Both the position numbers and the translations under genes were made by a program. A DNA stretch of 36,558 bases from Dickeya undicola (lineage in GTDB: Bacteria > Pseudomonadota > Gammaproteobacteria > Enterobacterales > Enterobacteriaceae), in contig NZ_JSYG01000007.1 in assembly GCF_000784735.1 (NCBI RefSeq), positions 1 through 36,558 of the forward strand, in the 5' to 3' direction. Under the pieces are notes generated by a model, which was given only the letters and a program-made list of their open reading frames with translations, ran no database searches and was not told the DNA's origin. Shown here in pieces: positions 1 through 8,663 of the stretch (its first letter is position 1; every line of letters begins with the position of its first letter).

Positions 1-236
1 TAGTTCGTAATGAATTAACTGTTGTCACTCTTCAAGACTTTTCACTAATTTTTTAGTGAAGTGTCCTGCGAGTGCCCACACAGATTGTCTGATTGATTGT
101 TAAAGAGCAGTGCGACCGGCTTACAGCCTGCTGTCGCGAGGTGGCGTATACTACGCTTTCCTCATTCAGAGTCAACGACTTTTTTTCGTTTTATCTGCCT
201 CACACCGCGCTGGCTCATCGCCGTTGCCGTGTCAGT
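1..236 (-). ncRNA. 5' leader of an rRNA operon (partial; 16S lies outside the window)
   Basis: Read on the minus strand this is the untranslated leader of an rRNA operon. The antitermination boxA (TGCTCTTTAACA) is at 98-109, followed by the conserved boxC-like stretch with CAGACAATCTGTGTGGG at about 75-92. These elements load NusB/S10 and the Nus factors so that RNA polymerase can read through the rRNA genes. A short hairpin (TTCACTAA...TTAGTGAA) follows at about 41-60. The 16S gene would begin just left of position 1. An rRNA operon divergent from purHD is the E. coli rrnE arrangement. Confidence 0.9.
148..175 (-). promoter_or_regulatory. rrn P2 promoter
   Basis: On the minus strand TTGACT (170-175) and TAGTAT (148-153) are separated by 16 bp, about 95 bp downstream of P1 and just ahead of boxA. 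This is the position and sequence type of the second promoter of enterobacterial rRNA operons. Confidence 0.8.
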
Positions 237-244
237 GGAGGCGC

Positions 245-272
245 ATTATAGGGAGTTCCTCGCAGGCCGCAA
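245..272 (-). promoter_or_regulatory. rrn P1 promoter
   Basis: On the minus strand the -35 TTGCGG (267-272) and the -10 TATAAT (245-250) are 16 bp apart, the short spacing typical of stringently controlled rRNA P1 promoters. The sequence around and after the -10 (CTCCCTATAATGCGCC, then CACTGACACGG) matches the E. coli rrn P1 core and discriminator as I remember it. The A/T-rich stretch at about 273-292 is placed as an UP element. Transcription should start near 236. Confidence 0.88.
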
Positions 273-348
273 CCGGTATTTTTGATTAAATCGCGCGTTC
301 GCTGCATTCCACAGCAAAAGGGCTGCTTATACCTAATTTTACACAGAG

Positions 349-357
349 TTATCCACA
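349..357 (+). promoter_or_regulatory. Perfect-consensus DnaA box
   Basis: TTATCCACA is the strict consensus 9-mer for the initiator DnaA. It lies between the rrn P1 promoter and the purHD operator. The match is seen directly; whether DnaA acts here is unknown. A single 9-mer can occur by chance, but perfect copies are uncommon. Confidence 0.5.
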
Positions 358-389
358 AGCCAGGCATTTTTTGAAATTTGGCGAGCATC

Positions 390-411
390 ACGCAAACGTT
401 TTCGCTACAAT
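390..411 (+). promoter_or_regulatory. PurR operator and likely purHD promoter
   Basis: ACGCAAACGTTTTCGC at 390-405 is a near-perfect PurR box (consensus ACGCAAACGTTTTCGT). It abuts a -10-like TACAAT at 406-411, so bound PurR with hypoxanthine or guanine would block RNA polymerase. I see no good -35, so the exact promoter is less certain than the operator. The site lies about 145 bp upstream of purH, as expected for the purine regulon. Confidence 0.85.
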
Positions 412-551
412 TCCTCCCTTGGTGAATGACGCCTATTCGTGAGCGCGTTAGCTGAATATCGGTGACTCAATCCGTATTTTTCTTTATATGACCGCCACTA
501 TTCACGTAACGCTCTTTAAAGTAAGAACCTAAGTCAGGGGATCAAACCATC

Positions 552-2141
552 ATGCAACAACGTCGTCCTATCCGTCGTGCTTTGCTCAGCGTATCTGACA
601 AAGCCGGTATCGTCGAATTCGCCCAGGCGCTGTCAAAACGAGGTATTGAGCTGCTCTCTACAGGCGGCACTGCACGTCTGCTGGCCGACGCTGGCCTGCC
701 AGTGACAGAAGTCTCGGATTACACCGGTTTTCCGGAAATGATGGACGGACGCGTCAAAACTCTGCATCCCAAAGTGCATGGCGGCATTCTGGGCCGCCGT
801 GGGCAGGATGACGCCATCATGACCCAACACCATATCCAGCCGATCGACATGGTGGTCGTGAATCTTTATCCGTTTGCCCAGACCGTCGCCAAAGCTGACT
901 GCACGTTGGAAGACGCCGTAGAAAATATCGATATCGGCGGCCCGACCATGGTGCGTTCCGCGGCCAAGAACCACAACGACGTGGCTATCGTGGTTAAAAG
1001 CAGCGACTACACGGCTATCATCACCGAGATGGACGCCAACGAAGGTTCTCTGACTTACGAAACCCGTTTTGATCTGGCAATCAAAGCATTCGAACACACT
1101 GCCGCTTACGACAGCATGATCGCTAACTACTTTGGCAGTAAGGTTCCGGCCTATCACGGCGACACCACCCAGCCCTCCGGCCACTTCCCACGCACGCTGA
1201 ACCTGAACTTCATTAAGAAGCAAGATATGCGTTACGGCGAGAACAGTCATCAGCAGGCGGCCTTCTATATAGAAGAGAAAGTCGCTGAAGCGTCGGTGGC
1301 TACCGCTCAGCAGTTGCAGGGCAAAGCGCTTTCCTACAACAACATCGCCGATACCGACGCCGCGCTGGAGTGCGTGAAAGAATTTGCCGAACCGGCCTGC
1401 GTGATCGTCAAACACGCCAACCCATGTGGTGTGGCGATTGGCAGCTCGATTCTGGACGCTTATGAGCGCGCCTACAAAACCGACCCGACATCGGCGTTCG
1501 GCGGCATCATCGCTTTTAACCGCGAACTGGACGAAGCCACCGCGCAAGCCATCATCAGCCGTCAGTTTGTTGAAGTGATCATTGCCCCTTCCGCCAGCGA
1601 AGCCGCGCTGAAAGTCACCGCCGCCAAGCAGAACGTACGTGTGCTGACTTGCGGCCAGTGGCAACAGCGTGCGCCGGGGCTGGATTTCAAACGCGTCAAC
1701 GGCGGCCTGCTGGTGCAGGATCGCGATCTCGGCATGGTAGAAGCTGCCCAGTTGCGCGTGGTCACCGAGCGTCAGCCGACTGAAGCCGAACTGCGCGATG
1801 CGCTATTCTGCTGGAAAGTGGCGAAATTCGTTAAATCCAACGCCATTGTTTACGCACGCGACAATATGACCATCAGCATCGGTGCCGGTCAGATGAGCCG
1901 TGTTTACTCGGCCAAAATCGCCGGTATCAAGGCTGGTGACGAAGGTCTGGAGGTCAAAGGTTCCGTGATGGCGTCTGACGCATTCTTCCCGTTCCGGGAT
2001 GGTATCGATGCAGCGGCGGCCGTAGGCATCACCTGCGTGATTCAACCGGGTGGCTCCATTCGCGATGATGAAGTCATCGCAGCCGCCAACGAACACGGCA
2101 TCGCGATGCTGTTTACCGACATGCGCCACTTCCGTCACTAA
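552..2141 (+). CDS. purH: Bifunctional AICAR formyltransferase / IMP cyclohydrolase
   Basis: Catalyses the last two steps of de novo IMP synthesis in the cytosol: formyl transfer from 10-formyl-THF to AICAR, then ring closure of FAICAR to IMP. The 529-residue product has the usual enterobacterial length. The N-terminal part (about 1-150) is the MGS-like cyclohydrolase domain, beginning [17 protein letters not shown] and containing [16 protein letters not shown]. The rest is the transformylase domain, with the KHANPCGVA motif at about 287-295 supplying the catalytic Lys and His. AGGGGA at 536-541 is the ribosome binding site. purD follows after about 15 bp, so the two form an operon under the PurR box at 390-405. 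Confidence 0.98.
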   Translation: MQQRRPIRRALLSVSDKAGIVEFAQALSKRGIELLSTGGTARLLADAGLPVTEVSDYTGFPEMMDGRVKTLHPKVHGGILGRRGQDDAIMTQHHIQPIDMVVVNLYPFAQTVAKADCTLEDAVENIDIGGPTMVRSAAKNHNDVAIVVKSSDYTAIITEMDANEGSLTYETRFDLAIKAFEHTAAYDSMIANYFGSKVPAYHGDTTQPSGHFPRTLNLNFIKKQDMRYGENSHQQAAFYIEEKVAEASVATAQQLQGKALSYNNIADTDAALECVKEFAEPACVIVKHANPCGVAIGSSILDAYERAYKTDPTSAFGGIIAFNRELDEATAQAIISRQFVEVIIAPSASEAALKVTAAKQNVRVLTCGQWQQRAPGLDFKRVNGGLLVQDRDLGMVEAAQLRVVTERQPTEAELRDALFCWKVAKFVKSNAIVYARDNMTISIGAGQMSRVYSAKIAGIKAGDEGLEVKGSVMASDAFFPFRDGIDAAAAVGITCVIQPGGSIRDDEVIAAANEHGIAMLFTDMRHFRH

Positions 2142-2156
2142 TCCGGAGTTATGACG

Positions 2157-3446
2157 ATGAATATCTTGATTATTGGTAATGGTGGCCGCGAGCACGCGCT
2201 GGCCTGGAAAGCAGCTCAATCTCCACTGGCTGACAAGGTTTACGTCGCGCCGGGTAATGCCGGTACTGCGCTGGAACCGGCGTTGGAGAACGTGAACATC
2301 GCCGCGACCGACATCCCGGCGCTACTGGATTTCGCTCGCCAGAACGCCATCGGCCTGACCATCGTCGGCCCGGAAGCGCCGCTGGTGATTGGTGTGGTTG
2401 ATGCTTTCCGCGCCGCAGGTCTGCAGATTTTCGGCCCAACGCAGGCGGCCGCTCAGTTGGAAGGCTCCAAAGCCTTTACCAAGGATTTCCTGGCTCGCCA
2501 GCACATCCCTACGGCGGAATACCAAAATTTCACCGACATCGAACCGGCACTGGCTTATATCCGCCGCAAAGGCGCGCCTATCGTCATCAAGGCGGATGGT
2601 CTGGCCGCCGGTAAAGGCGTGATTGTCGCTATGACGTTGGAAGAAGCGGAAAATGCAGCCACCGACATGCTGGCAGGTAATGCGTTTGGCGATGCTGGTC
2701 ACCGTATCGTGGTCGAAGATTTTCTGGACGGCGAAGAAGCCAGCTTCATCGTGATGGTGGATGGTGAGCACGTGTTGCCGATGGCAACCAGCCAGGATCA
2801 CAAACGTGTGGGCGACAAAGATACTGGCCCGAACACCGGCGGTATGGGGGCTTACTCCCCTGCACCGGTAGTGACGGATGCGGTTCACCAACGGGTCATG
2901 GAGCAGATCATTTGGCCAACCGTGCGCGGAATGGCGGCCGAGGGCAATGTGTATACCGGTTTCCTGTATGCGGGCCTGATGATTTCCCCAGACGGTCAAC
3001 CGAAAGTAATCGAATTCAACTGCCGTTTCGGCGATCCGGAAACCCAGCCGATCATGTTGCGCCTGAAATCCGATCTGGTGGAGCTGTGTCTGGCGGCTTG
3101 CGAAGGCAAACTGGATGAGAAGACGTCTGACTGGGACTCTCGCCCGTCATTGGGCGTGGTGCTGGCAGCGGGCGGTTACCCAGCCGACTACCGTAACGGT
3201 GATGTAATTTCGGGCCTGCCAACGCAGGATGCGGTTGACGGCAAGGTGTTCCATGCTGGCACCAAGCTGAATGGCAACGACGTAGTGACCAACGGTGGGC
3301 GCGTCCTGTGCGTGACAGCACTGGGTCACAGCGTGGCCGAAGCGCAGCAACGCGCCTACGAGCTGGCTAAGCCGATCAGTTGGGAAGGCAGCTTCTGTCG
3401 CAGCGACATCGGCTATCGCGCCATCGCTCGCGAGCAGCAAGCCTGA
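2157..3446 (+). CDS. purD: Phosphoribosylamine-glycine ligase (GAR synthetase)
   Basis: Joins glycine to 5-phosphoribosylamine with ATP, the second step of purine synthesis. The protein is an ATP-grasp enzyme: the N-domain begins MNILIIGNGGREHALAWKAA, KADGLAAGKGV is the ATP-grasp glycine-rich stretch, and EFNCRFGDPETQ is the metal-binding motif near the end of the central domain. The reading frame is open from an ATG at 2151, but I chose the ATG at 2157. GGAG at 2145-2148 is 8 nt from 2157 and only 2 nt from 2151, and 2157 gives 429 residues, the E. coli length, with the family N-terminus. It is the second gene of purHD. Confidence 0.97.
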   Translation: MNILIIGNGGREHALAWKAAQSPLADKVYVAPGNAGTALEPALENVNIAATDIPALLDFARQNAIGLTIVGPEAPLVIGVVDAFRAAGLQIFGPTQAAAQLEGSKAFTKDFLARQHIPTAEYQNFTDIEPALAYIRRKGAPIVIKADGLAAGKGVIVAMTLEEAENAATDMLAGNAFGDAGHRIVVEDFLDGEEASFIVMVDGEHVLPMATSQDHKRVGDKDTGPNTGGMGAYSPAPVVTDAVHQRVMEQIIWPTVRGMAAEGNVYTGFLYAGLMISPDGQPKVIEFNCRFGDPETQPIMLRLKSDLVELCLAACEGKLDEKTSDWDSRPSLGVVLAAGGYPADYRNGDVISGLPTQDAVDGKVFHAGTKLNGNDVVTNGGRVLCVTALGHSVAEAQQRAYELAKPISWEGSFCRSDIGYRAIAREQQA

Positions 3447-3465
3447 CAATACGCTCAGACTTACC

Positions 3466-3501
3466 AAGGGGTCATGCCTGACGGGCTGGCCCTTCTTTTC
3501 T
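3466..3501 (+). terminator. Possible purHD terminator
   Basis: AAGGG at 3466-3470 can pair with CCCTT at 3490-3494, with an inner GTCA/TGAC stem and a following pyrimidine-rich CTTTTCTT. It lies between the converging purD and yjaH-like genes. The stem is modest, so the call is tentative. Confidence 0.45.
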
Positions 3502-3528
3502 TGTTTTACCGCTCATCGACATCCCTGA

Positions 3529-4239
3529 TTACCACGCCTCGGCTGTAGGTTCCCAACGACAGAAATCCGTCTCCGCCACCTGCAACAATTGCGTGCCTTC
3601 CGGTGACGTTAGCCAGGCGACACTAAGCGGTCCGGCGGCACGTTCGGCTTGCTGTGCTATCCAGGCCAGCGAAGCACGGTCTAGTTCTGGACGCACCATT
3701 TTTCCGTCGCACGTGGTCACCTGCCCGGCATTCCAGCGCCCTTGTATCAGTGATACCTTGCCTGCGCGCAGGGAATCGCTCAGTTCTAGCAAGCGGCGGG
3801 CATCGAACTGAAACAACGCAATTTCGTCTTCCGACAATGACTCACGCCGGTCCGGCAGTTGACGCTGCATGTAACTGACGGTTCCCGCCTGATCAAAACG
3901 CAGCCTGACCTCTTCCCGCGACGATGCAGAGTTGGTCTGCTGGACCTCACGCAGCTCTCCCTGCTGGAAACGGTAACGAGTTATCCGGGCTTCTTTTCCT
4001 GATACGGGACTGAGCGCAGTCACCAATGTGGTGAGATGCTGCTGTGCGTCGTCTTTACGCCATAGCCGCACCACGCCGCGATCAGCCAGGTAGCCACTGG
4101 CATACACCGCAGGCGGCGGTGTCGACGAGCTACAGGCGCTCAACCAGCACACCAGCGCCGGAATGGCAAAGCGGATGTGCCGTCTGCACAAAAGCAAAAG
4201 GGGCGAAATCGCCCCTCTGCTTAAACCTTGTGTCAGCAT
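3529..4239 (-). CDS. yjaH: DUF1481 (YjaH-like) predicted lipoprotein
   Basis: A protein of up to 236 residues without a known biochemical role. It sits next to hupA as yjaH does in E. coli. The N-terminus carries a basic segment (CRRHIRF), a hydrophobic stretch and the lipobox LSAC followed by SSS, so it is probably lipidated on Cys and held in the envelope. The start is uncertain. The ATG at 4239 lies 4 nt after the hupA stop but has no clear ribosome binding site, and a message from hupA would have to cross the hairpin at 4190-4216. A TTG at 4189-4191 would give about 220 residues with a compact lipoprotein signal, but it lies in the terminator T-run. The mature part is hydrophilic, with no domain I recognise beyond the family. 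Confidence 0.78.
   Translation of the reverse strand: MLTQGLSRGAISPLLLLCRRHIRFAIPALVCWLSACSSSTPPPAVYASGYLADRGVVRLWRKDDAQQHLTTLVTALSPVSGKEARITRYRFQQGELREVQQTNSASSREEVRLRFDQAGTVSYMQRQLPDRRESLSEDEIALFQFDARRLLELSDSLRAGKVSLIQGRWNAGQVTTCDGKMVRPELDRASLAWIAQQAERAAGPLSVAWLTSPEGTQLLQVAETDFCRWEPTAEAW
4190..4216 (-). terminator. hupA intrinsic terminator
   Basis: On the minus strand AGGGGCGA and TCGCCCCT form an 8-bp stem (arms 4199-4206 and 4209-4216) followed by TTTTGCTTTT. It begins 28 bp after the hupA stop codon. It overlaps the first codons of the longest form of the yjaH-like gene. Confidence 0.8.
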
Positions 4240-4243
4240 TCGC

Positions 4244-4516
4244 TTATTTTACAGCGTCTTTCAATGCCTTACCGGACACAAACGCAGGCACGTTAGCGGC
4301 AGCAATTTTGATTTCTTTACCAGTCTGCGGGTTGCGGCCAGTGCGCTCGTTACGATGATTGACTTTGAAAGTACCAAAACCAACTAATTGTACTGCATCA
4401 CCTTCTTTCAGAGACTCCGTGATCGCCGCCAGAGTAGCTTCCAGAGCAGCTTTAGCCTGGGTCTTGGAAAGGTCAGCTTTGTCAGCAATTACATCAATCA
4501 GTTGAGTCTTATTCAT
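4244..4516 (-). CDS. hupA: DNA-binding protein HU-alpha
   Basis: A 90-residue nucleoid protein that binds and bends DNA without strong sequence preference, as an HU alpha/beta dimer. The sequence is nearly that of E. coli Hup[19 protein letters not shown] at the N-terminus, VGFGTFKV in the core, and the beta-arm stretch [12 protein letters not shown] that inserts into the minor groove. AAGGATAACTT just before the ATG is the ribosome binding site. The gene lies downstream of yjaG on the same strand but 251 bp away, so it probably has its own promoter, and the terminator at 4190-4216 ends its message. Confidence 0.98.
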   Translation of the reverse strand: MNKTQLIDVIADKADLSKTQAKAALEATLAAITESLKEGDAVQLVGFGTFKVNHRNERTGRNPQTGKEIKIAAANVPAFVSGKALKDAVK

Positions 4517-4577
4517 AAGTTATCCTTACAGTGTGTTTATCGCTTGCTAAGCATCGAGTGCGACGGATATGCCATCT

Positions 4578-4640
4578 CCCGTCATAACTTCGCGCCACAG
4601 GTGCATTGGCTTTCCTGTAACTCGAATTATTTAGGGTGTA
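4578..4640. repeat. Possible shortened enterobacterial intergenic repeat in the yjaG-hupA gap
   Basis: In the 251-bp gap between yjaG and hupA, the minus strand reads ACCCTAAATAATTCGAGTTA, then a CAGGAAAGCC-type stretch, and ends with GAAGTTATGACGGG. From memory this resembles the two ends of a palindromic intergenic repeat seen in Pectobacterium, Serratia and Yersinia-type genomes, with the middle missing. This rests on recollection, not on a search. The hupA promoter must also lie in or near this gap, but I cannot place it. Confidence 0.35.
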
Positions 4641-4767
4641 GTAGCACTCTCCTGCATACACGCACCGACAGCCACTTTTATTACGCCCCCCAAATGTAGA
4701 CCAGACAGGGTGCGGATGTGAAGCCTAAAGACAGGCCATTTCAGGCCTTAAATCACGTTTTATCGCG

Positions 4768-5358
4768 TTATTGATACAAATTTATCCCAATGTTACTCAT
4801 TCCCACCTCGCGCAGGTCGGCGCGCAGGCCTTTTATCAGTTCGATGTCGCGCTCTTCACAGGCGGCCAGCAGGCGGAAAATCTCCCACTGGATGTCCCAT
4901 TCTTCTTCAACGGCGGGCACAACCTTCAGCTCATCATCGGTCATTTCCCGACCCGCCTGCGTCATTTCCAGCATCGCTACGGTACGGATCGAAGTCTCGC
5001 TAATGGTGACCGCGTGTTCCAATGTCTCGCCACTTAAACGCGAATGCAGCAGCTCGCTCAGAGCAACGCAAGCGTCAATCGCAGGGTATACGCCATAAAT
5101 GTCGTAATCGTCTGCGGCAGGAATCGCATCTTCCAGCTTTTCCAGCTGACTATCGAAATTGACCTTGGCGTCTTTGACCACCAGCGTTTCCCACACCAGA
5201 TCCAGCATCCGCCGGTAAAGCTGCGCATCCCCAAAACCCGTTTGCTGACAAAACTCATGGTAGTTGGGATACATACGTTCACAAAGACAGGCCATAAAGG
5301 TGACATGTTGCCAACTTTCCAGCTTTTCCAGACGCAAATGAATGGGGTTACGTAACAT
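4768..5358 (-). CDS. yjaG: DUF416 family protein YjaG
   Basis: A 196-residue soluble protein of the DUF416 family, the same length as E. coli YjaG, with no established function. It is acidic and largely alpha-helical, without a signal peptide or membrane segment. It starts MLRNPIHLRLEKLESWQHV and ends NIGINLYQ. The neighbours nfi (upstream) and hupA (downstream) are those of the E. coli gene. A 91-bp gap separates it from nfi, so it may be cotranscribed with nudC-hemE-nfi or have its own promoter. The GAGATGAACA stretch just before the ATG is a weak ribosome binding site. Confidence 0.93.
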   Translation of the reverse strand: MLRNPIHLRLEKLESWQHVTFMACLCERMYPNYHEFCQQTGFGDAQLYRRMLDLVWETLVVKDAKVNFDSQLEKLEDAIPAADDYDIYGVYPAIDACVALSELLHSRLSGETLEHAVTISETSIRTVAMLEMTQAGREMTDDELKVVPAVEEEWDIQWEIFRLLAACEERDIELIKGLRADLREVGMSNIGINLYQ

Positions 5359-5449
5359 TGTTCATCTCAATAATAATGGGCGGCAGTGTAACGAAAATCG
5401 CCGCACCGCCATATACCTGAATTCCTAAAGTTTCCTGCCCGGCATTATC

Positions 5450-6124
5450 CTACAAGCCGACCTGACGTTGCCAGCGCTGAAACGCCGGACGGTTGGACGC
5501 CACCGCATCTGCCCAGCGGGTCGGTTCCGGCAAACGATAGCCGTTCATGCAACGCGCAACCCACTGTAACGCGCTGTCCAGACCAACCCGATGACCAGTG
5601 GAGACGAACAGCGGATTGCAGCGTACCTTACTGCGCCAGACCCAGCCGATCTGCTCGTCCCGCTCCAGCAACGGCTGACAACTGCCCACCGCGTCCGCCA
5701 GCGGCGCAAACTGCCCGCACAGACGACGCTTGGCAACGCCAATGGTCGGCACGTTCACCAGCAAGCCAAAATGGCTGGCAACCCCCAGACGACGGGGATG
5801 AGACACACCGTGCCCGTCGACAAACAGTAAATCTGGTCGATGTTGCAGCTGTTCCCACGCCGCCAGCAAGGCCGGGTATTCACGAAACGACAGGAAACCG
5901 GGGATATAAGGCATGATAGTCGGAATCCGCGCAATCTGGTATTCCACCAGTTGTAGCGATGGATAGGCCAGTACGGCCAGCGCAGCACGCGTTACCGCGC
6001 CATCCTGCTCGAAGCCGACATCGGCACCGGCGATCAACGTCGGCTGCTCAAAAGGCATATCGTCATGACGAATCACCTGAGCTGCTTTATCTCGTTGTTC
6101 TTCGCGCAGTGCCTGCATATCCAT
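5450..6124 (-). CDS. nfi: Endonuclease V (deoxyinosine 3' endonuclease)
   Basis: Repairs deaminated bases by cutting the second phosphodiester bond 3' of deoxyinosine. The 224-residue protein shows the conserved metal-binding acids: D35 in AGADVGF, E82 in [11 protein letters not shown] and D103 in [14 protein letters not shown]. The substrate-pocket motif [12 protein letters not shown] is present, as is [12 protein letters not shown]. The C-terminal [13 protein letters not shown] matches the E. coli enzyme. The ATG shares one base with the hemE stop codon (TGATG), so nfi is translationally coupled to hemE. Confidence 0.97.
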   Translation of the reverse strand: MDMQALREEQRDKAAQVIRHDDMPFEQPTLIAGADVGFEQDGAVTRAALAVLAYPSLQLVEYQIARIPTIMPYIPGFLSFREYPALLAAWEQLQHRPDLLFVDGHGVSHPRRLGVASHFGLLVNVPTIGVAKRRLCGQFAPLADAVGSCQPLLERDEQIGWVWRSKVRCNPLFVSTGHRVGLDSALQWVARCMNGYRLPEPTRWADAVASNRPAFQRWQRQVGL

Positions 6125-7197
6125 CAGGCGAGGTCCTGATGATAGGGCACAGACAGACGGTGTACCGCTTCAACAAAGGCACCAGCGTGCTCCGGCGGCA
6201 CATCCTGATGGATACCGTGCCCCAGGTTAAACACATGACCATTGCCGGTGCCGAACCCAGCCAAAATCGTGGCGACCTCCTGTTCGATGCGGGCAGGTGG
6301 CGCATACAGCATCGACGGGTCCATATTGCCCTGCAACGCGACCCGATCGCCAACGCGACGGCGCGCGTCAGCAATGTCGGTGGTCCAGTCCAGCCCCAAC
6401 GCATCACACCCGGTATCCGCCATGGCTTCCAGCCATTGACCACCACCTTTGGTGAACAGCGTCACCGGCACCCGGCGACCGTCATTTTCACGCAGCAGAC
6501 CATCGACAATCTTGTGCATGTAGTGCAACGAGAATTCACGGTAGTCCGCCCCGCTCAATGCCCCGCCCCAGGTGTCGAAAATCATCACCGCCTGCGCCCC
6601 GGCCCGAATCTGGGCGTTAAGATAGAGCGTCACGCTGTCCGCCAGTTTGTCCAGCAACAGATGCAACGTGCGAGGTTCGGTGAACATCATCTTCTTGATC
6701 ACGGTAAAGGCTTTACTGCTGCCACCTTCTACCATGTACGTCGCCAGTGTCCACGGGCTGCCGGAAAAACCGATCAGCGGCACCGCGCCCGCCAGATTAC
6801 GGCGAATCGTCCTCACCGCGTTCATTACGTAGCCAAGCTCCAGCTCCGGGTCCGGCACGGGCAGTTTTTCCACATCGGCATGACAGGTAACCGGCGAGGT
6901 AAACCGCGGCCCCTCACCGGCTTCAAAATACAACCCCAGCCCCATCGCATCGGGGATGGTGAGAATATCGGAGAATAGAATGGCCGCATCCAGGTCGTAG
7001 CGTCGCAACGGTTGTAACGTGACTTCGCAGGCCAGCTCGGCATTCTTGCACAGCGACATGAAATCACCGGCTTGTGCACGCGTCGCGCGGTATTCCGGCA
7101 GGTAGCGCCCCGCCTGACGCATCATCCATACCGGAGTCACATCCACTGGCTGGCGCAACAGCGCTCGCAAATAGCGATCGTTTTTCAGATCAGTCAT
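6124..7197 (-). CDS. hemE: Uroporphyrinogen III decarboxylase
   Basis: Removes four carboxyl groups from uroporphyrinogen III to give coproporphyrinogen III in haem synthesis. It needs no cofactor. The 357-residue protein has the family signatures: [16 protein letters not shown] near the N-terminus (R27 and R31 bind propionates), [16 protein letters not shown] with catalytic D77, and the Gly-rich [12 protein letters not shown] near the C-terminus. The gene lies 78 bp after nudC and overlaps nfi by one base, so nudC-hemE-nfi is read as one operon, as in E. coli. Confidence 0.98.
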   Translation of the reverse strand: MTDLKNDRYLRALLRQPVDVTPVWMMRQAGRYLPEYRATRAQAGDFMSLCKNAELACEVTLQPLRRYDLDAAILFSDILTIPDAMGLGLYFEAGEGPRFTSPVTCHADVEKLPVPDPELELGYVMNAVRTIRRNLAGAVPLIGFSGSPWTLATYMVEGGSSKAFTVIKKMMFTEPRTLHLLLDKLADSVTLYLNAQIRAGAQAVMIFDTWGGALSGADYREFSLHYMHKIVDGLLRENDGRRVPVTLFTKGGGQWLEAMADTGCDALGLDWTTDIADARRRVGDRVALQGNMDPSMLYAPPARIEQEVATILAGFGTGNGHVFNLGHGIHQDVPPEHAGAFVEAVHRLSVPYHQDLA

Positions 7198-7275
7198 GGT
7201 CTTTTCCTTGTAACGCCTGTTCCAGGCATAATTGTCGCCGTCAGCCCCGGCATCCCGGCCATGGAGCCGGATAAA

Positions 7276-8049
7276 TCAGTGATCGGCCTCGCGGCACAAT
7301 ACCACCGTGTCTTCAATCAGACGCCGGGCTACCGTACCCGGCGGCGGCAATTCCGGCAAGCGATCATACCGGAACCAGGCGGCATCCCGCAGTTCGGACG
7401 GGTCAGCTTTTACCTCGCCCCCGTCGTAGTCGGCCATGAACGCCATCATCAGCGAATGCGGGAACGGCCAGGGCTGGGAACTGACGTAACGCAGGTTCCG
7501 GATGCGGATATTGCTCTCTTCCATTACTTCCCGCGCGGCCGCCTGCTCCAGGGTTTCCCCCACTTCGACAAAACCGGCCAGCGTGGTGTACATGTTGCCT
7601 TTGTGGCGCAGGTGCTGCGCCAGCAGAATCTCGCTGTCGCGGCGAATCGCCACGATCACGCAGGGGGCAATCTGCGGGTAGTAACGCTCTTTGCAGTGAG
7701 CGCACAGGCAAGCCAATTCGGTGGTGCTGACCGACATTTCATGGCCGCAGTAACCGCAAAAGTGGTGCGAACGATAGAACTCCGCCAGTTGCACCGCGCG
7801 GCCCGCCAGTTGAAACAACCCGGCATCCTGATCCAAGAGTTGGCGTACCGATCCCATCTCGCCCGCGTGTTCCTGTAACACTAGCCAGACGGGTTCCCCC
7901 TGCCACTCACCAACCTGACGGGCGGATCGTTGTTGCAAACGCCACTGTGCCGCCGTTCCTCGCGGCAAGTTTCCCTGCGGCAGCCAAATCTGATGCTGGT
8001 GATACACCACCCACCAACCGGTTTCATTACCTTGCAGCGTCAATTCCAT
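7276..8049 (-). CDS. nudC: NAD(H) pyrophosphatase / NAD-cap removing enzyme
   Basis: A Nudix hydrolase that cleaves NADH to NMNH and AMP and removes 5' NAD caps from RNA, making decapped RNA open to RNase E. It has 257 residues, the E. coli length. A zinc ribbon uses C98, C101, C116 and C119 (FCGYCGHE and CLCAHCKE). The Nudix box is at 159-181, with G159, E165, R173, E174, E177 and E178 in the standard GX5EX7REUXEE pattern. It is first in the nudC-hemE-nfi run and divergent from rsd. Confidence 0.97.
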   Translation of the reverse strand: MELTLQGNETGWWVVYHQHQIWLPQGNLPRGTAAQWRLQQRSARQVGEWQGEPVWLVLQEHAGEMGSVRQLLDQDAGLFQLAGRAVQLAEFYRSHHFCGYCGHEMSVSTTELACLCAHCKERYYPQIAPCVIVAIRRDSEILLAQHLRHKGNMYTTLAGFVEVGETLEQAAAREVMEESNIRIRNLRYVSSQPWPFPHSLMMAFMADYDGGEVKADPSELRDAAWFRYDRLPELPPPGTVARRLIEDTVVLCREADH

Positions 8050-8076
8050 CTCTATATGCCCCGCTTATTACCCGAT

Positions 8077-8105
8077 TTGGCATTTTACGACTATGGTTAT
8101 AAATA
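8077..8105 (+). promoter_or_regulatory. Possible rsd promoter
   Basis: TTGGCA at 8077-8082 and the A/T-rich TATAAATA at 8098-8105 lie in the 102-bp gap between the divergent nudC and rsd genes. Depending on register the spacer is 15 to 17 bp, so the match is only fair. Confidence 0.35.
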
Positions 8106-8151
8106 ATGACACGACTAACTGTCATCATCCTACCGATACCCGGAGTCAACC

Positions 8152-8601
8152 ATGCTGAAGCAATTACAACGCCTGACGGAGCACGTTGGCGGCAATTACG
8201 CCTTGATTGATCAGTGGTTGCTGGCCCGCAAACATCTTTTGCTGGCCTATTACCACTTGCTCAGCATTCAGACAGGGAAAATACCGGAAGCACGGACGCT
8301 GGATGAATTTTGCCATCATCTGGTCGGCTATCTGTCCGTCGGTCATTTCCACGTCTACGAGCGTATGTTGCAGGAAAACATCATGCACAACGACAGAAAG
8401 CTAACGCAGGCATCGCATTTTGATGTCGCGCTGCGTAGCAACACCCAGCAAGTCATGGATATTTACGACAGCCATCTGGCGTTTTTCATCGAGCCCGTCG
8501 ACAGCCAGGAATTTCACCAGGCATTATCCGGCGTGGGTGAAGCATTAGCAATGCGCTTCACCCTGGAAGACAGCCTGATCCGACTGATGTTCGATCATTG
8601 A
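8152..8601 (+). CDS. rsd: Regulator of sigma D (anti-sigma-70 factor)
   Basis: Rsd binds the housekeeping sigma-70 subunit in stationary phase and keeps it from core RNA polymerase. In E. coli it also binds HPr and stimulates SpoT. The 149-residue protein is all-helical. It begins MLKQLQRLTEHVGGN and has RKHLLLAYYHL, GHFHVYERML and NTQQVMDIYDS, all recognisable in E. coli Rsd. It is about nine residues shorter than E. coli Rsd (158) at the C-terminus, ending IRLMFDH. GGAG in CCCGGAGTCAACC precedes the ATG. The gene is divergent from nudC and just upstream of the thi riboswitch, the E. coli order. Confidence 0.93.
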   Translation: MLKQLQRLTEHVGGNYALIDQWLLARKHLLLAYYHLLSIQTGKIPEARTLDEFCHHLVGYLSVGHFHVYERMLQENIMHNDRKLTQASHFDVALRSNTQQVMDIYDSHLAFFIEPVDSQEFHQALSGVGEALAMRFTLEDSLIRLMFDH

Positions 8602-8626
8602 CGACATACCGTCATAGCGCATAGAG
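8598..8626 (+). promoter_or_regulatory. Possible thiC operon promoter
   Basis: TTGACG at 8598-8603 overlaps the rsd stop codon and is a good -35. The region 16-17 bp downstream (CATAGAG) is a poor -10. The position, about 40 bp ahead of the TPP aptamer, is sensible for a thi operon promoter. Confidence 0.35.
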
Positions 8627-8663
8627 TGTCAGAGTTTTAGTCCGCCCCGTGAAGGGGCGATAT

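Noticed and set aside
97-285. 62-codon open frame over the rRNA promoter region
   Set aside because: It lies on the strand opposite the rrn P1/P2 promoters and boxA, with no ribosome binding site or family features.
633-1664. 343-codon open frame opposite purH
   Set aside because: Antisense shadow of a certain gene; composition shows no real protein.
5959-6978. 339-codon open frame opposite nfi and hemE
   Set aside because: Crosses the junction of two certain genes on the other strand and has an Arg/His/Pro-rich shadow composition.
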